DNA from: SXXH01 sp041165735
GTDB taxonomy: Bacteria; Planctomycetota; UBA1135; GCA-002686595
Reading direction: 5' to 3'
Assembly (NCBI GenBank): GCA_046341775.1
Contig: JBKDQQ010000019.1
Location: 3,245-67,244, forward strand
Length of the DNA stretch: 64,000 nucleotides
The notes under the pieces were generated by a model that saw nothing but the letters and a program-made list of their open reading frames with translations, made no database searches and was not told the DNA's origin. The translations under genes and the position numbers were made by a program. Positions within the stretch are counted from its first letter, which is position 1. Every line of letters begins with the position of its first letter. Below, one piece after another: positions 15,800-23,895 of this stretch.

Positions 15800-16501
15800 T
15801 TGCCGCACGAGGACTCCGGCGTGCTCGTCGAGGCGCGAGGCGCCAGCTTCGGCTGGGCCTCGCGCCCCGTCGTCGGTCCGCTGGACCTCGTCGTGCGCCG
15901 CGGGGACTTCCTCGCCATCGTCGGGCCGAACGGCTCGGGCAAGTCGACCTTGGCGCGCGGCCTGGTCGGGTTGCTCGCTCCGCTCGCCGGTTCCTGCGTG
16001 CGCTCGACGCGGAGGGTGGGCTTCGTGCCGCAACGCGAGGCGCTCGATCCCGTGTGGCCCATCACCGTCGAGGAGGTCGTGCGCACCGGCGCGGCGGGAG
16101 CCTTGTCGGGGTGGCGCGGCTACTCGAAGGAGCAACGCGACGCCGTGCGCGCGCGCATGGTCGAAGTGGGCGTCGACGAGCTGCGCGCCAAGCCGTTCCG
16201 CTCGCTGAGCGGCGGCCAGCGCCAGCGCGTGCTCGTGGCGCGCGCGCTCGTGGCGCGGCCCGAGCTGCTCGTCATGGACGAACCGACCTCCGGCGTCGAC
16301 CGCGACGCGGCGCTGGTCCTGCGCGAACTGCTGGCGGCGCTCGTGCGCGAGACGGGACTGACGCTGGTCGTCGTCACGCACCAACTCGAACTCGTGCGTG
16401 GCGCGGCCACGCGCGTCCTGCGCGTCGAGGGCGGGCGCGCGCGCGAAGTCGCGCCCGGGGAACTGGAGCGCGCGGGCGGCGCGCCGGTCGGGGGATCCTG
16501 A
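15800..16501 (+). CDS. znuC: Metal ABC transporter ATP-binding protein
   Basis: 233 residues. Walker A GPNGSGKST (about residues 43-51), the Q-loop in FVPQREALD, signature LSGGQRQRV, Walker B LLVMDEPTSGVD and switch His (VVTHQLELV) are all present. The start is a TTG one base after the znuA stop; an in-frame GTG at 15821 is an alternative. Its stop overlaps the ATG of the permease by one base. It powers metal import with ZnuA and ZnuB. Confidence 0.9.
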   Translation: MPHEDSGVLVEARGASFGWASRPVVGPLDLVVRRGDFLAIVGPNGSGKSTLARGLVGLLAPLAGSCVRSTRRVGFVPQREALDPVWPITVEEVVRTGAAGALSGWRGYSKEQRDAVRARMVEVGVDELRAKPFRSLSGGQRQRVLVARALVARPELLVMDEPTSGVDRDAALVLRELLAALVRETGLTLVVVTHQLELVRGAATRVLRVEGGRAREVAPGELERAGGAPVGGS

Positions 16502-17400
16502 TGGAGTCCGCCGCCATGGACCAGATCGGCCTCGTCGAGCAGATCTCGCTCTTCCGCTGGGCGCTCCTCGCGGCGCTCTTCTGCGGGCTCGTGCTGCCGC
16601 TCGTGGGAGTGCAGCTGCTGCTGCGCAAGACGAGCTTCCAGGCGATCGCCCTGCCGCAGTTCGCCTCGGTCGGCATGGTCGCGGGCTACCTCGTGCTGCC
16701 CTGGTGGATCGAGCACTTCGGACTCGGCGGGTTGAGCGTCGACCAGGCGCTCAACGACCCCCACGCTGGCACGAACTGGCACCTCGCCTGGGCGGCGGGC
16801 GCGGTGTTCCTCGGCTCGTGGCTGCTCGTCGTGGCCGCGCGGCGCGGACCAGCCGGACTCGAGCCCGTGCGCGTGGCGGCCGCCTTCGCGCTGGCCTCGG
16901 CCTTGTCGTACATCCTCGGACGCCTGTCGCCCGTGGGCCGCGGGCACGTCGACGACCTGCTCGCCGGCGAACTGCTCGGCGTGGGCGTGCACGAGTTCGA
17001 GACGATCGGCGTGGGGCTCTTCGTCGTGCTGCTCGCGTTCCTGTGGACGCGCAACGACCTGCTCGCCTGCGCCTTCGACCCCGAGGGCGCGCGCGTGCTG
17101 GGCAAGCGCGTGCAGCGCTGGGAACTCGTGCACCAGGCGCTGGTCGGCTTGTCCGTCTCGCTGGCCACGCTCGTGGTCGGGCCGGTGCTGACCTTCGGGT
17201 TGCTGGTGCTGCCGGCCTTGGCCGCGCGACCGTGGGCGCGCTCGATGCGCGGACATTGGATGCTCGCCAGCGCCGCCGGCCTCGTCGCCGTGCTCGGCGG
17301 GACGTGGGCCAGCTTCCAGTTCGACCTGCCGCTCGGGCCGGCGATCACGGTGTCGGGCGCGCTGCTCCTCGTGCCGCGCGGCTGGCGCAAGCTCGACTGA
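16501..17400 (+). CDS. znuB: Metal ABC transporter permease
   Basis: 299 residues with about eight membrane segments. It matches the ABC-3 (ZnuB/TroC) family through VGVQLLLRKTSFQAIALPQFASVGMVAGYL near the N-terminus, YILGR, DDLLAGELLGV and the late GPVLTFGLLVLPALAAR. A loop at about residues 75-95 is longer than usual. Its ATG shares a base with the znuC stop. It closes the operon; the boxR gene converges on it with a 24-bp gap and one copy of the 16-bp inverted repeat. Confidence 0.9.
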   Translation: MESAAMDQIGLVEQISLFRWALLAALFCGLVLPLVGVQLLLRKTSFQAIALPQFASVGMVAGYLVLPWWIEHFGLGGLSVDQALNDPHAGTNWHLAWAAGAVFLGSWLLVVAARRGPAGLEPVRVAAAFALASALSYILGRLSPVGRGHVDDLLAGELLGVGVHEFETIGVGLFVVLLAFLWTRNDLLACAFDPEGARVLGKRVQRWELVHQALVGLSVSLATLVVGPVLTFGLLVLPALAARPWARSMRGHWMLASAAGLVAVLGGTWASFQFDLPLGPAITVSGALLLVPRGWRKLD

Positions 17401-17423
17401 ATCCGCCGGAGCGCGCGCCGCCT

Positions 17424-17439
17424 GTCAAGCGTCCTTGAC
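17424..17439. repeat. GTCAA-N6-TTGAC element, copy 1
   Basis: GTCAA-GCGTCC-TTGAC, extended to TGTCAA...TTGACA. It covers the last codons and stop of boxR (the TGA is within one arm), 24 bp from the convergent znuB stop. Confidence 0.85.
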
Positions 17440-18171
17440 AAGGCGCGCCAGTTCGGCCACGCACTCGTCCACGCCGCGCGCCGCGGTGTCGAGCGCGAGG
17501 TCGCAGGTGCGGTACAGGGGTTCGCGCGCCTTCAACAAGGCCTCCAGCTCCGCCATGGCGCGCGGACGGTTCGTCATCGGCCGCAGATCGCGCTGGTCGA
17601 CGACGCGCTGGTAGTGTTCGTGGGGCGCCGCCTTCAGCCACACCGTCGTGCAGCCTTCCTTGAGCCGCGCGAAGTTGGGCTCGCAGGTGACGATGGAGCC
17701 GCCGGCGGCGACCACGCAGCGGCCGGCGGAGGCGAGCACCTGCTCCAAGGCCTCGGCCTCGAAGCGGTGGTAGCCGGCTTCGCCGTGCGTGCTGAAGAGC
17801 TCGGACAAGCCCGTGCCTGCGAGCTGCTCGACCACCGCATCCAATTCGACGAATGGCACCTCGAGTTCCAGCGCGAGGCGCCGGCCCAAGGTCGACTTGC
17901 CCGCGCCGCGCAGTCCCACCAGCGCGATGCGACCGTCGCGCCGACCGCCGTCGAAGGCGGGCAGCAGGGCCGAGGCACCCAGATGCAGTTCCCGCCCCAA
18001 CGCCGCCAAGGTGAGCACGGACAAGTTGGCGCGCCCCGCCTCCACCTCCGTCAGGTGGCGGCGCGACAATTCGACCCGCCGCGCCAATTCCGACACGGAC
18101 AAGCCCGCCTGGGTGCGCGCTTGGCGCAGGCGACGCCCCATTTCCTTCAAGAATCGGTTGGCTTGGTCCAT
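17425..18171 (-). CDS. boxR: Benzoyl-CoA-responsive repressor BoxR/BzdR type
   Basis: 248 residues with two domains. Residues about 11-70 are an XRE-type helix-turn-helix (RLRQARTQAGLSVSELARRVELSRRHLTEVEAGRANL). Residues about 85-248 are a shikimate kinase-like fold with P-loop GLRGAGKSTLGRRLA; in the BoxR/BzdR family this domain senses benzoyl-CoA instead of acting as a kinase. The divergent position next to boxC-boxB fits repression of the box genes relieved by benzoyl-CoA. Its promoter is readable (-35 at 18244-18249, -10 at 18221-18226) and lies in a palindrome, suggesting autoregulation. The stop codon lies inside a 16-bp inverted repeat. Confidence 0.9.
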   Translation of the reverse strand: MDQANRFLKEMGRRLRQARTQAGLSVSELARRVELSRRHLTEVEAGRANLSVLTLAALGRELHLGASALLPAFDGGRRDGRIALVGLRGAGKSTLGRRLALELEVPFVELDAVVEQLAGTGLSELFSTHGEAGYHRFEAEALEQVLASAGRCVVAAGGSIVTCEPNFARLKEGCTTVWLKAAPHEHYQRVVDQRDLRPMTNRPRAMAELEALLKAREPLYRTCDLALDTAARGVDECVAELARLVKDA

Positions 18172-18212
18172 GCGAAGGCTATCCTGAGCAGCAGAGTTGG
18201 CGTGATCGCGGT

Positions 18213-18236
18213 ATATGGGAATTCTACTTCCCACAT
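18213..18236. promoter_or_regulatory. Palindrome in the boxR-boxC intergenic region, candidate BoxR operator
   Basis: ATATGGGAA-TTCTAC-TTCCCACAT: 9-bp arms with one mismatch around a 6-bp centre. The core TGGGAA-N6-TTCCCA is perfect. It overlaps the boxR -10 box and lies in the only AT-rich part of the 126-bp divergent gap. BoxR binding here is an inference. Confidence 0.6.
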
Positions 18237-18249
18237 CCGCCAAGGTCAA
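18221..18249 (-). promoter_or_regulatory. boxR promoter
   Basis: Minus-strand TTGACC (18244-18249), a 17-bp spacer, and TAGAAT (18221-18226). This is the best sigma-70-type promoter in the window. The 5' leader would be about 43 nt. Confidence 0.65.
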
Positions 18250-18297
18250 CCACCTCCTCCGCTCCGCACGACCACTGCCCCCACGACCGCACCGCCG

Positions 18298-19959
18298 ATG
18301 GCTTCGACCACCTACGACCGACCGCCCGTCAAGCTGCAGACGCATCCTTCGCAGTACAAGCACTGGAAGCTCGCCGTCGATGGCGCGATCGCCACCCTGA
18401 CGATGGCGGTCGACGGCCAAGCCGGCGAACGCGAAGGCTACGAGCTCAAGCTCAACAGCTACGACATCGGCGTCGACGTCGAGCTCGCCGACGCGGTGCA
18501 ACGCGTGCGCTTCGAGCATCCCTCCGTCCGCACGGTGGTGTTGACCGGCGGCCTCGACCGCGTCTTCTGCGCCGGAGCGAACATCGTGATGCTGCGCACG
18601 AGCGCGCACGCCTTCAAGGTCAACTTCTGCAAGTACACGAACGAGACGCGCCTCTCGATCGAGGACGCTTCGCGCCGCTCGGGCATCAAGTTCCTCGCGG
18701 CGCTGAACGGCACCGCCTCCGGCGGCGGCTACGAGCTCGCGCTGGCTTGCGACGAGATCCTGCTCGTCGACGACCGGAACAGCGCGGTGAGCTTCCCCGA
18801 GGTGCCGCTGCTCGGCGTGCTGCCGGGCACGGGCGGCCTCACGCGCATCACCGACAAGCGCAAGATCCGCCGCGACCGCTGCGACGTGTTCTCGACCATC
18901 GCCGAGGGCATCAAGGGCAAGCGCGCCGTCGAGTGGAACCTCGTCGACGGGCTGCTGCCGCTGTCGAAGTGGAAGGAAGGCGTGGCCGAGCGCGCCAAGC
19001 TGCTCGCCGGCAAGGCGACGGCGCGCGCCGACGAGCCGGTGGCGCTCGAGGCCATCGAGCCGGAGTCCACGCCGATCGCCGGCGGCGAACGCCTGCAGTA
19101 CCGCCACGTGTCCTTGGAGATGGACCACGGCGCGCGCACGGCCAAGTTGGCGATCCACGCGCCCGACTCGTGCCCGAAGACGCGCGCCGAGGCGCTGGCG
19201 CAAGGCTCGTCGTGGTGGATCCTGCGCGCGATGCGCGAGCTGGACGACGCCGTCTGCCGCATGCGCTTCAACCACCTCGACATCGCGCTCGTGCTGGTGC
19301 GCTGCACCGGCTCGGCCGCGACGCTCGTCGCCACCGACGCGCTGCTCGCGGTCGACGACAAGGGCTTCGTCGGCGAGGTCCAGCACCTCGTGCGCCGCGT
19401 GCTGAAGCGCATCGACCTCTCCGCCAAGAGCTTCTACGCCGTGGCGGACGGCGGCACGACCTGGACCGGCACGTTCCTCGAGATCCTGCTGGCCTGCGAC
19501 CGCAGCTTCGTGCTGGTCGACGACGACGCCAAGGTCGAGTTCGGCGCCACCGCCGCCAACGCCGGCCTGCACCCGATGAGCAACGAGCTCTCGCGCCTCG
19601 CCACGCGCTTCCTAGGCACGCCCGACAGCGTCGGCGAGGTGCTCGCGGCCGGCGCCTCGTTCGACGCGGCGCGCGCCGACGAACTGGGCCTCGCCACTTG
19701 CGCGCCCGACGCCATCGACTGGGACGACGAGCTGCGCCTCGCCATCGAGGAACGCTGCGCGTTCTCGCCCGACGCCCTGACCGGCATGGAGGCCAACCTG
19801 CGCTTCCCCGGCCCCGAGACCATGGAGACCCGGATCTTCGGCCGCCTGTCGGCCTGGCAGAACTGGATCTTCCAGCGCCCGAACGCGGTCGGCCCGCGCG
19901 GCGCGCTGCAGTGCTACGGCACGCCCAACCGCCCCGAATTCGACCACCTGCGCACCTGA
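18298..19959 (+). CDS. boxC: 2,3-epoxybenzoyl-CoA dihydrolase (benzoyl-CoA-dihydrodiol lyase) BoxC
   Basis: 553 residues, with two crotonase-like halves as in BoxC. It hydrolytically opens 2,3-epoxybenzoyl-CoA to a dehydroadipyl-CoA semialdehyde and formate. The N-terminal half has the oxyanion-hole region DRVFCAGANIVML (about residue 95) and LNGTASGGGYELALACDEILLVDD (about 140), followed by PEVPLLGVLPGTGGLTR. The C-terminal half repeats the fold (YAVADGGTTWTGTFLEILLACDRSFVLVDDD). The ATG lies 126 bp from the divergent boxR start. boxB follows after 26 bp. Confidence 0.95.
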   Translation: MASTTYDRPPVKLQTHPSQYKHWKLAVDGAIATLTMAVDGQAGEREGYELKLNSYDIGVDVELADAVQRVRFEHPSVRTVVLTGGLDRVFCAGANIVMLRTSAHAFKVNFCKYTNETRLSIEDASRRSGIKFLAALNGTASGGGYELALACDEILLVDDRNSAVSFPEVPLLGVLPGTGGLTRITDKRKIRRDRCDVFSTIAEGIKGKRAVEWNLVDGLLPLSKWKEGVAERAKLLAGKATARADEPVALEAIEPESTPIAGGERLQYRHVSLEMDHGARTAKLAIHAPDSCPKTRAEALAQGSSWWILRAMRELDDAVCRMRFNHLDIALVLVRCTGSAATLVATDALLAVDDKGFVGEVQHLVRRVLKRIDLSAKSFYAVADGGTTWTGTFLEILLACDRSFVLVDDDAKVEFGATAANAGLHPMSNELSRLATRFLGTPDSVGEVLAAGASFDAARADELGLATCAPDAIDWDDELRLAIEERCAFSPDALTGMEANLRFPGPETMETRIFGRLSAWQNWIFQRPNAVGPRGALQCYGTPNRPEFDHLRT

Positions 19960-19985
19960 CCGCGCACCAAAGAAGGAGACCCGAC

Positions 19986-21398
19986 ATGGCCGGCATCGAC
20001 TACTCGCAGAGGATCCCCAACAACGTCGACCTCGCCTCCGACAAGCGCCTGCAGCGCGCGCTGGAGGAGTGGCAGCCCAACTACATCGAGTGGTGGAAGT
20101 CGATGGGCCCCACCGACTTCAACATGAACGACGTCTACCTGCGCACCGCCGTCAGCGTGGACGCCGACGGCTGGGCGCACTACGGCTTCGTGAAGATGCC
20201 CGAGTACCGCTGGGGCATCTTCCTCGAGCCCCAGCAGGCGGGCCGCAAGATCGGCTTCGGCGACCACATGGGCGAAGACGCCTGGCAGCAGGTGCCTGGC
20301 GAGTACCGCAACTGGCTGCGCCGCCTGATCGTGACCCAAGGCGACACCGAACCCGCCAGCGTCGAGCAGCAGCGGTTGCTCGGGCACACCGCGCCGTCGC
20401 TCTACGACCTGCGCAACCTGTTCCAGGTGAACGTCGAGGAAGGCCGCCACTTGTGGGCGATGGTCTACCTGCTGCACACCTACTTCGGCCGCGACGGCCG
20501 CGAGGAGGCGGAGGAGCTCCTCCAGCGCCGCAGCGGCAACGCCGACCATCCGCGCATCCTCGGCACGTTCAACGAGCCGTGCGAGGATTGGCTGTCGTTC
20601 TTCTGCTTCACGATGTTCACCGACCGCGACGGCAAGTTCCAACTGCTGACGCTGGCCGAGTCGGGCTTCGATCCGCTGGCGCGCACCTGCCGCTTCATGC
20701 TGACCGAGGAGGCGCACCACATGTTCGTCGGCCAGACGGGCGTGGGACGCGTGATCGAGCGCACCTGCCAGGTGATGAAGGAGCACCCGGGCGAGGACGT
20801 GAAGAAGCACGGCGCCATCCCGATGGAGATCATCCAGAAGTACATCAACTTCTGGTCCAGCTCCTCGACCGACTTGTTCGGCGCCGAGGTCTCCTCCAAC
20901 TCGGCCAACTTCTTCGCGGCCGGGCTCAAGGGCCGCGCCTACGAGGAGCGCCACGACGAGCACAAGGCGCTCGACCAGACCTACGCGATGGAGCGCTTCG
21001 TCGACGGCAAGCTCGTGCACGAGGACGTGGCGCTGCGCAACGCGATGAACGAGGTCCTGCGCGACGAGTACGTGAAGGACAACTTGAAGGGCATCCAGTA
21101 CTGGAACCGCATCTGCGAGAAGTACGAGAACCCCTTCCGCTTCTCGCTGCCGCACCGCCGCTTCAACCGCAAGATCGGCGAGTACTCGGCCGGCCGCTTC
21201 GACCTGCTCGGCAACCAGGTCTCCGAGCAGACCTGGAACGCCAAGGCGGCCGAGTGGCTGCCGACCCCCGAGGACAAGGCCTACGTCAAGTCGCTCATGC
21301 GGCCCGTGCTGGAGAAGGGCAAGATCGCCTCGTGGGTCGCCCCGCCGCCGAAGGGCATCAACGACCAGGCGGTGGACTACGAGTACGTGAAGCTCTGA
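19986..21398 (+). CDS. boxB: Benzoyl-CoA 2,3-epoxidase oxygenase subunit BoxB
   Basis: 470 residues. BoxB is a di-iron protein that inserts one oxygen atom into benzoyl-CoA to form the 2,3-epoxide, with electrons from the reductase BoxA. Ferritin-like helices carry the carboxylate/His ligands: NVEEGRHLWAMVY (about residue 149), EDWLSFFCFTMFTDRDGK, and LTEEAHHMFVGQTG (about 240). It is close to proteobacterial BoxB in length. A clear Shine-Dalgarno (GAAGGAGA) stands 6 nt before the ATG, unusual in this window, implying strong translation. No boxA or benzoate-CoA ligase lies nearby. Confidence 0.95.
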   Translation: MAGIDYSQRIPNNVDLASDKRLQRALEEWQPNYIEWWKSMGPTDFNMNDVYLRTAVSVDADGWAHYGFVKMPEYRWGIFLEPQQAGRKIGFGDHMGEDAWQQVPGEYRNWLRRLIVTQGDTEPASVEQQRLLGHTAPSLYDLRNLFQVNVEEGRHLWAMVYLLHTYFGRDGREEAEELLQRRSGNADHPRILGTFNEPCEDWLSFFCFTMFTDRDGKFQLLTLAESGFDPLARTCRFMLTEEAHHMFVGQTGVGRVIERTCQVMKEHPGEDVKKHGAIPMEIIQKYINFWSSSSTDLFGAEVSSNSANFFAAGLKGRAYEERHDEHKALDQTYAMERFVDGKLVHEDVALRNAMNEVLRDEYVKDNLKGIQYWNRICEKYENPFRFSLPHRRFNRKIGEYSAGRFDLLGNQVSEQTWNAKAAEWLPTPEDKAYVKSLMRPVLEKGKIASWVAPPPKGINDQAVDYEYVKL

Positions 21399-21631
21399 GC
21401 GCCGCCCTCGCGGCACCCTGGACGAGGGACGGAGCTCGCCGCCGCGGTTCCGCCCCCGATCCGGCCCCGACGCGGTCCCATCCCGCGCCGGGGCCGGTCC
21501 CTGCCGGCCCCGGTCGGAAGCGCGGACGCGGCCGGATCGCGCGCAGGGCCGAGCGGCGAGGCGCTACAATGCAGGGCCGAAATCAACGGCGCCTTCCGCG
21601 GACCGGCATTGGCCGCGGCGGCGCAGCGACC
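21399..21631. other. Intergenic leader region before the S1-repeat gene
   Basis: About 230 bp, mostly C/G-rich with CCGGCCCC-like inverted stretches (21450-21530) that could fold into a GC hairpin after boxB. The only promoter-like element is TACAAT at 21565-21570. No gene is seen. Confidence 0.5.
21565..21570 (+). promoter_or_regulatory. -10 box of the S1-repeat gene
   Basis: TACAAT (one mismatch from TATAAT) 61 nt before the ATG at 21632. No good -35 at 17 bp. Confidence 0.45.
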
Positions 21632-22831
21632 ATGAAGAACGAGCCCAACGACGCGCTGTCGCGCGAGATCTCCGCCGCCCTCGAGGGCGTCAACCTGCAG
21701 GCCATCGACTCGGGCTCCAAGCCCAAGGGACGCGGCACGATGCGCGGCGTGATCGCCGGCATCAGCGGCGACGACGTCTTCGTCGATCTCGGACCGCGCA
21801 TGCAGGGAGTGATCTCGCTGCGCGAGTTCGACTCCCCGCCCAAGGAGGGCGCGGCGCTCGACTTCGAACTCGCCGGGCGCGAGGACGAGCTGTGGAAGTT
21901 GACCAGGGTGCGCGAGAAGGCCCCGATCGCTTCGGGCTTCGACGAGCTCCAACCCGGCGTGCAGGTCAAGGCCAAGATCACCGGCCAGAACACCGGCGGA
22001 CTCGAGGCGCGCGTCGGCGCCTTGTCGGCCTTCGTGCCGGCTTCGCAGGTGTCGCTCGGCCGCGAGGACAACCTCGCCCAGTACATCGGCCAGAACATGG
22101 ACGCGCTGGTCGTCGAGGTGAACCTCGAGCGCAAGCGCGTCGTGCTGTCGCGCCGCGCGCTGCTGGAGAAGGAGCGCGACGTGCTGCGCCAGGAGGCCGT
22201 GGGCAAGTACCACGTCGGCATGGTGGTCAAGGGCCGCGTGGCGCGCGTCGAGTCCTTCGGCGCCTTCGTCGACCTCGGCGGCGGCCTCGAGGGCTTGCTG
22301 CACGTCTCGAACCTCGCCCACCGGCGCGTCGAGAAGGCCTCGGAGCTCGTCAACGTCGGCGACAACGTCGAGGTGCAGGTCCTCTCCATCGACGAAGGCG
22401 GCAAGCGCATCGGCCTCGGCCGGAAGCAGCTCGAGCCCGACCCGATGGACGAGCACGCGGCGCGCCTCGTGCCCGACAGCGTCGTGGCCGGCAAGGTCGT
22501 GCGCGTCATGGACTTCGGCGCGTTCGTCGAGATCGCCCCGGGAGTCGAGGGCCTCGTGCACGTGTCGCAACTGGGCAAGGACCGCGTGCGCCGCGCGAGC
22601 GACGCGGTCAAGGCCGGCGACGAACTGCAGGTGCGCATCCTGTCCGTCGACCGCGGCCAGAAGCGCATCGCCCTGACGCGACTCGATCCGCGCGGCGCCT
22701 TGATCGGCTCGGAGGATTCCGTCGACGCCGCGGTCATCGACGCCGCCCTGAAGGCCGCCGCGCCGCGCCCCTCGGGCACGAACCTCGGCAACCTGTTCAA
22801 GGCCGCGCTCGACAAGAAGGGCAAGGGCTGA
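21632..22831 (+). CDS. S1 RNA-binding domain protein (ribosomal protein S1-like)
   Basis: 399 residues with four S1-type OB folds at about residues 30-95, 110-180, 195-265 and 285-355. Repeated landmarks are GVIAGISGDDVFVDLGPRMQGVI, GRVARVESFGAFVDLGGGLEGLLH and GKVVRVMDFGAFVEIAPGVEGLVH. The last two are canonical S1 motifs; the first is more divergent. Standard S1 has five or six repeats, so this is either a short S1 or a paralogue. It likely binds mRNA on the 30S subunit. It has its own -10 box and follows the box genes by chance rather than function. Confidence 0.85.
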   Translation: MKNEPNDALSREISAALEGVNLQAIDSGSKPKGRGTMRGVIAGISGDDVFVDLGPRMQGVISLREFDSPPKEGAALDFELAGREDELWKLTRVREKAPIASGFDELQPGVQVKAKITGQNTGGLEARVGALSAFVPASQVSLGREDNLAQYIGQNMDALVVEVNLERKRVVLSRRALLEKERDVLRQEAVGKYHVGMVVKGRVARVESFGAFVDLGGGLEGLLHVSNLAHRRVEKASELVNVGDNVEVQVLSIDEGGKRIGLGRKQLEPDPMDEHAARLVPDSVVAGKVVRVMDFGAFVEIAPGVEGLVHVSQLGKDRVRRASDAVKAGDELQVRILSVDRGQKRIALTRLDPRGALIGSEDSVDAAVIDAALKAAAPRPSGTNLGNLFKAALDKKGKG

Positions 22832-22879
22832 GGCCCCCTCGCCGGCGTCGCGCTCAGGCCCCGGCGGCTGGCGCCGCGG

Positions 22880-23440
22880 TCAGGCCACGGGCGGCAGCAT
22901 CAACAACGCCTCGAAGGGCGGCCAGTTGTGGATGCGCCATTGCGCGCGCGCCACGACCAGCGGTTCGCCATCCTCGTGGCGGAAGGCGGGCCGCACGTTG
23001 GCGCGCACGCCTTGGCAGCCTTCGCTGCGCACCTTGACCTGCCCGACGCCGAGGTCGCGCACCGCGGCGTCGAAGGCGCCGCCGATGAAGTTGCCGACCT
23101 CCATCATGGCGTCCTTGGTCGGGCCGTCGAGCGTGCTCGCGCCGCGCCGCGCCTTGACGCCCTCGTCGGGTGTCATCATCAGGTACCCCGCGAGGCTGAT
23201 CGCCTCCGGCAGCGGCACGACCAGCGCGCCGTGCAGGATGCGATCGCCGACCTGCATCCCGAGCTTGAAGGAGATGTGCACCTTCCCGCGGCCCTCGACG
23301 CGCTGCCCGGCCCGCTCGACCGAAGTGGTCGAGATCTCGATCTCGCGGTCGGTGATCATCGAAAGGTCCTGCGCCACGCGGGCCAGGGCGCCTTCGACGA
23401 GTCGCTTGTCGAGGTCGAGGTTCGTCGCCGTCGTGGTCAT
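22880..23440 (-). CDS. CheC/CheX-like phosphatase family protein
   Basis: 186 residues. The region GPTKDAMMEVGNFIGGAFDAAVRD (about residues 105-128) has the pattern of CheC/CheX/FliY-type CheY-P phosphatases, in which an E-x3-N pair coordinates the phosphoryl group; MEVGN supplies E and N. The surrounding alpha/beta pattern and length also suit the CheX-like superfamily. Its ATG overlaps the stop of the upstream cheX-like gene (ATGA), and cheY lies first in the same operon. Phosphatase activity is inferred from family and context. Confidence 0.6.
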   Translation of the reverse strand: MTTTATNLDLDKRLVEGALARVAQDLSMITDREIEISTTSVERAGQRVEGRGKVHISFKLGMQVGDRILHGALVVPLPEAISLAGYLMMTPDEGVKARRGASTLDGPTKDAMMEVGNFIGGAFDAAVRDLGVGQVKVRSEGCQGVRANVRPAFRHEDGEPLVVARAQWRIHNWPPFEALLMLPPVA

Positions 23441-23889
23441 GCGCCCCTCCTGAGGGCCACGGCCATGGTCCCGCCGCGCACGCGCCAGACCAGCGCGCCG
23501 GCGGGCGCCGGCGTCGACTGCAGGCGCGGCACGGACAGCCGCGCGTCGCCGTCGGAGCCGAAGGCGCGCGTCTTGAGCACTCCCGCGACCATGTTCGCGC
23601 ACTCCTTCAACGCGTCGGCGACCTCCTCGGGCGCCAACGGATCGTCGGGACCCAGCATGAGCAGGCCGCGCGCCAGGTCTTCGGCTCCCGGCGCGTCGCA
23701 GGCGATGCTCAAGGTCCCTTGGTGGGCGCCCTGGAAGTCGACCTGCGCGTGCAGGTGCGCCTCGGGCGCGGACGCGTCGACGCCCAGGCAGTCGCAGCCG
23801 CCCTCGACCATCGTCGCGAGCACCTGCTGCACCGAGGCGCGCAAGTCCTCCGCCAGCGCGCCGGCGGATCGTTGATGGCGATCGTCCAC
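23437..23889 (-). CDS. CheX-like CheY-P phosphatase
   Basis: 150 residues. The helix EEVADALKECANMVAGVLKTRAFG (about residues 85-108) carries the E-x3-N signature of CheX-type phosphatases. A preceding sheet (AHLHAQVDFQGAHQGTLSIAC) matches the CheX/CheC fold. It starts 6 bp after the cheY stop and overlaps the next gene by 4 bp, so the three proteins are made together. It probably dephosphorylates the CheY encoded upstream. Confidence 0.7.
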   Translation of the reverse strand: MDDRHQRSAGALAEDLRASVQQVLATMVEGGCDCLGVDASAPEAHLHAQVDFQGAHQGTLSIACDAPGAEDLARGLLMLGPDDPLAPEEVADALKECANMVAGVLKTRAFGSDGDARLSVPRLQSTPAPAGALVWRVRGGTMAVALRRGA

Positions 23890-23895
23890 GACGAT

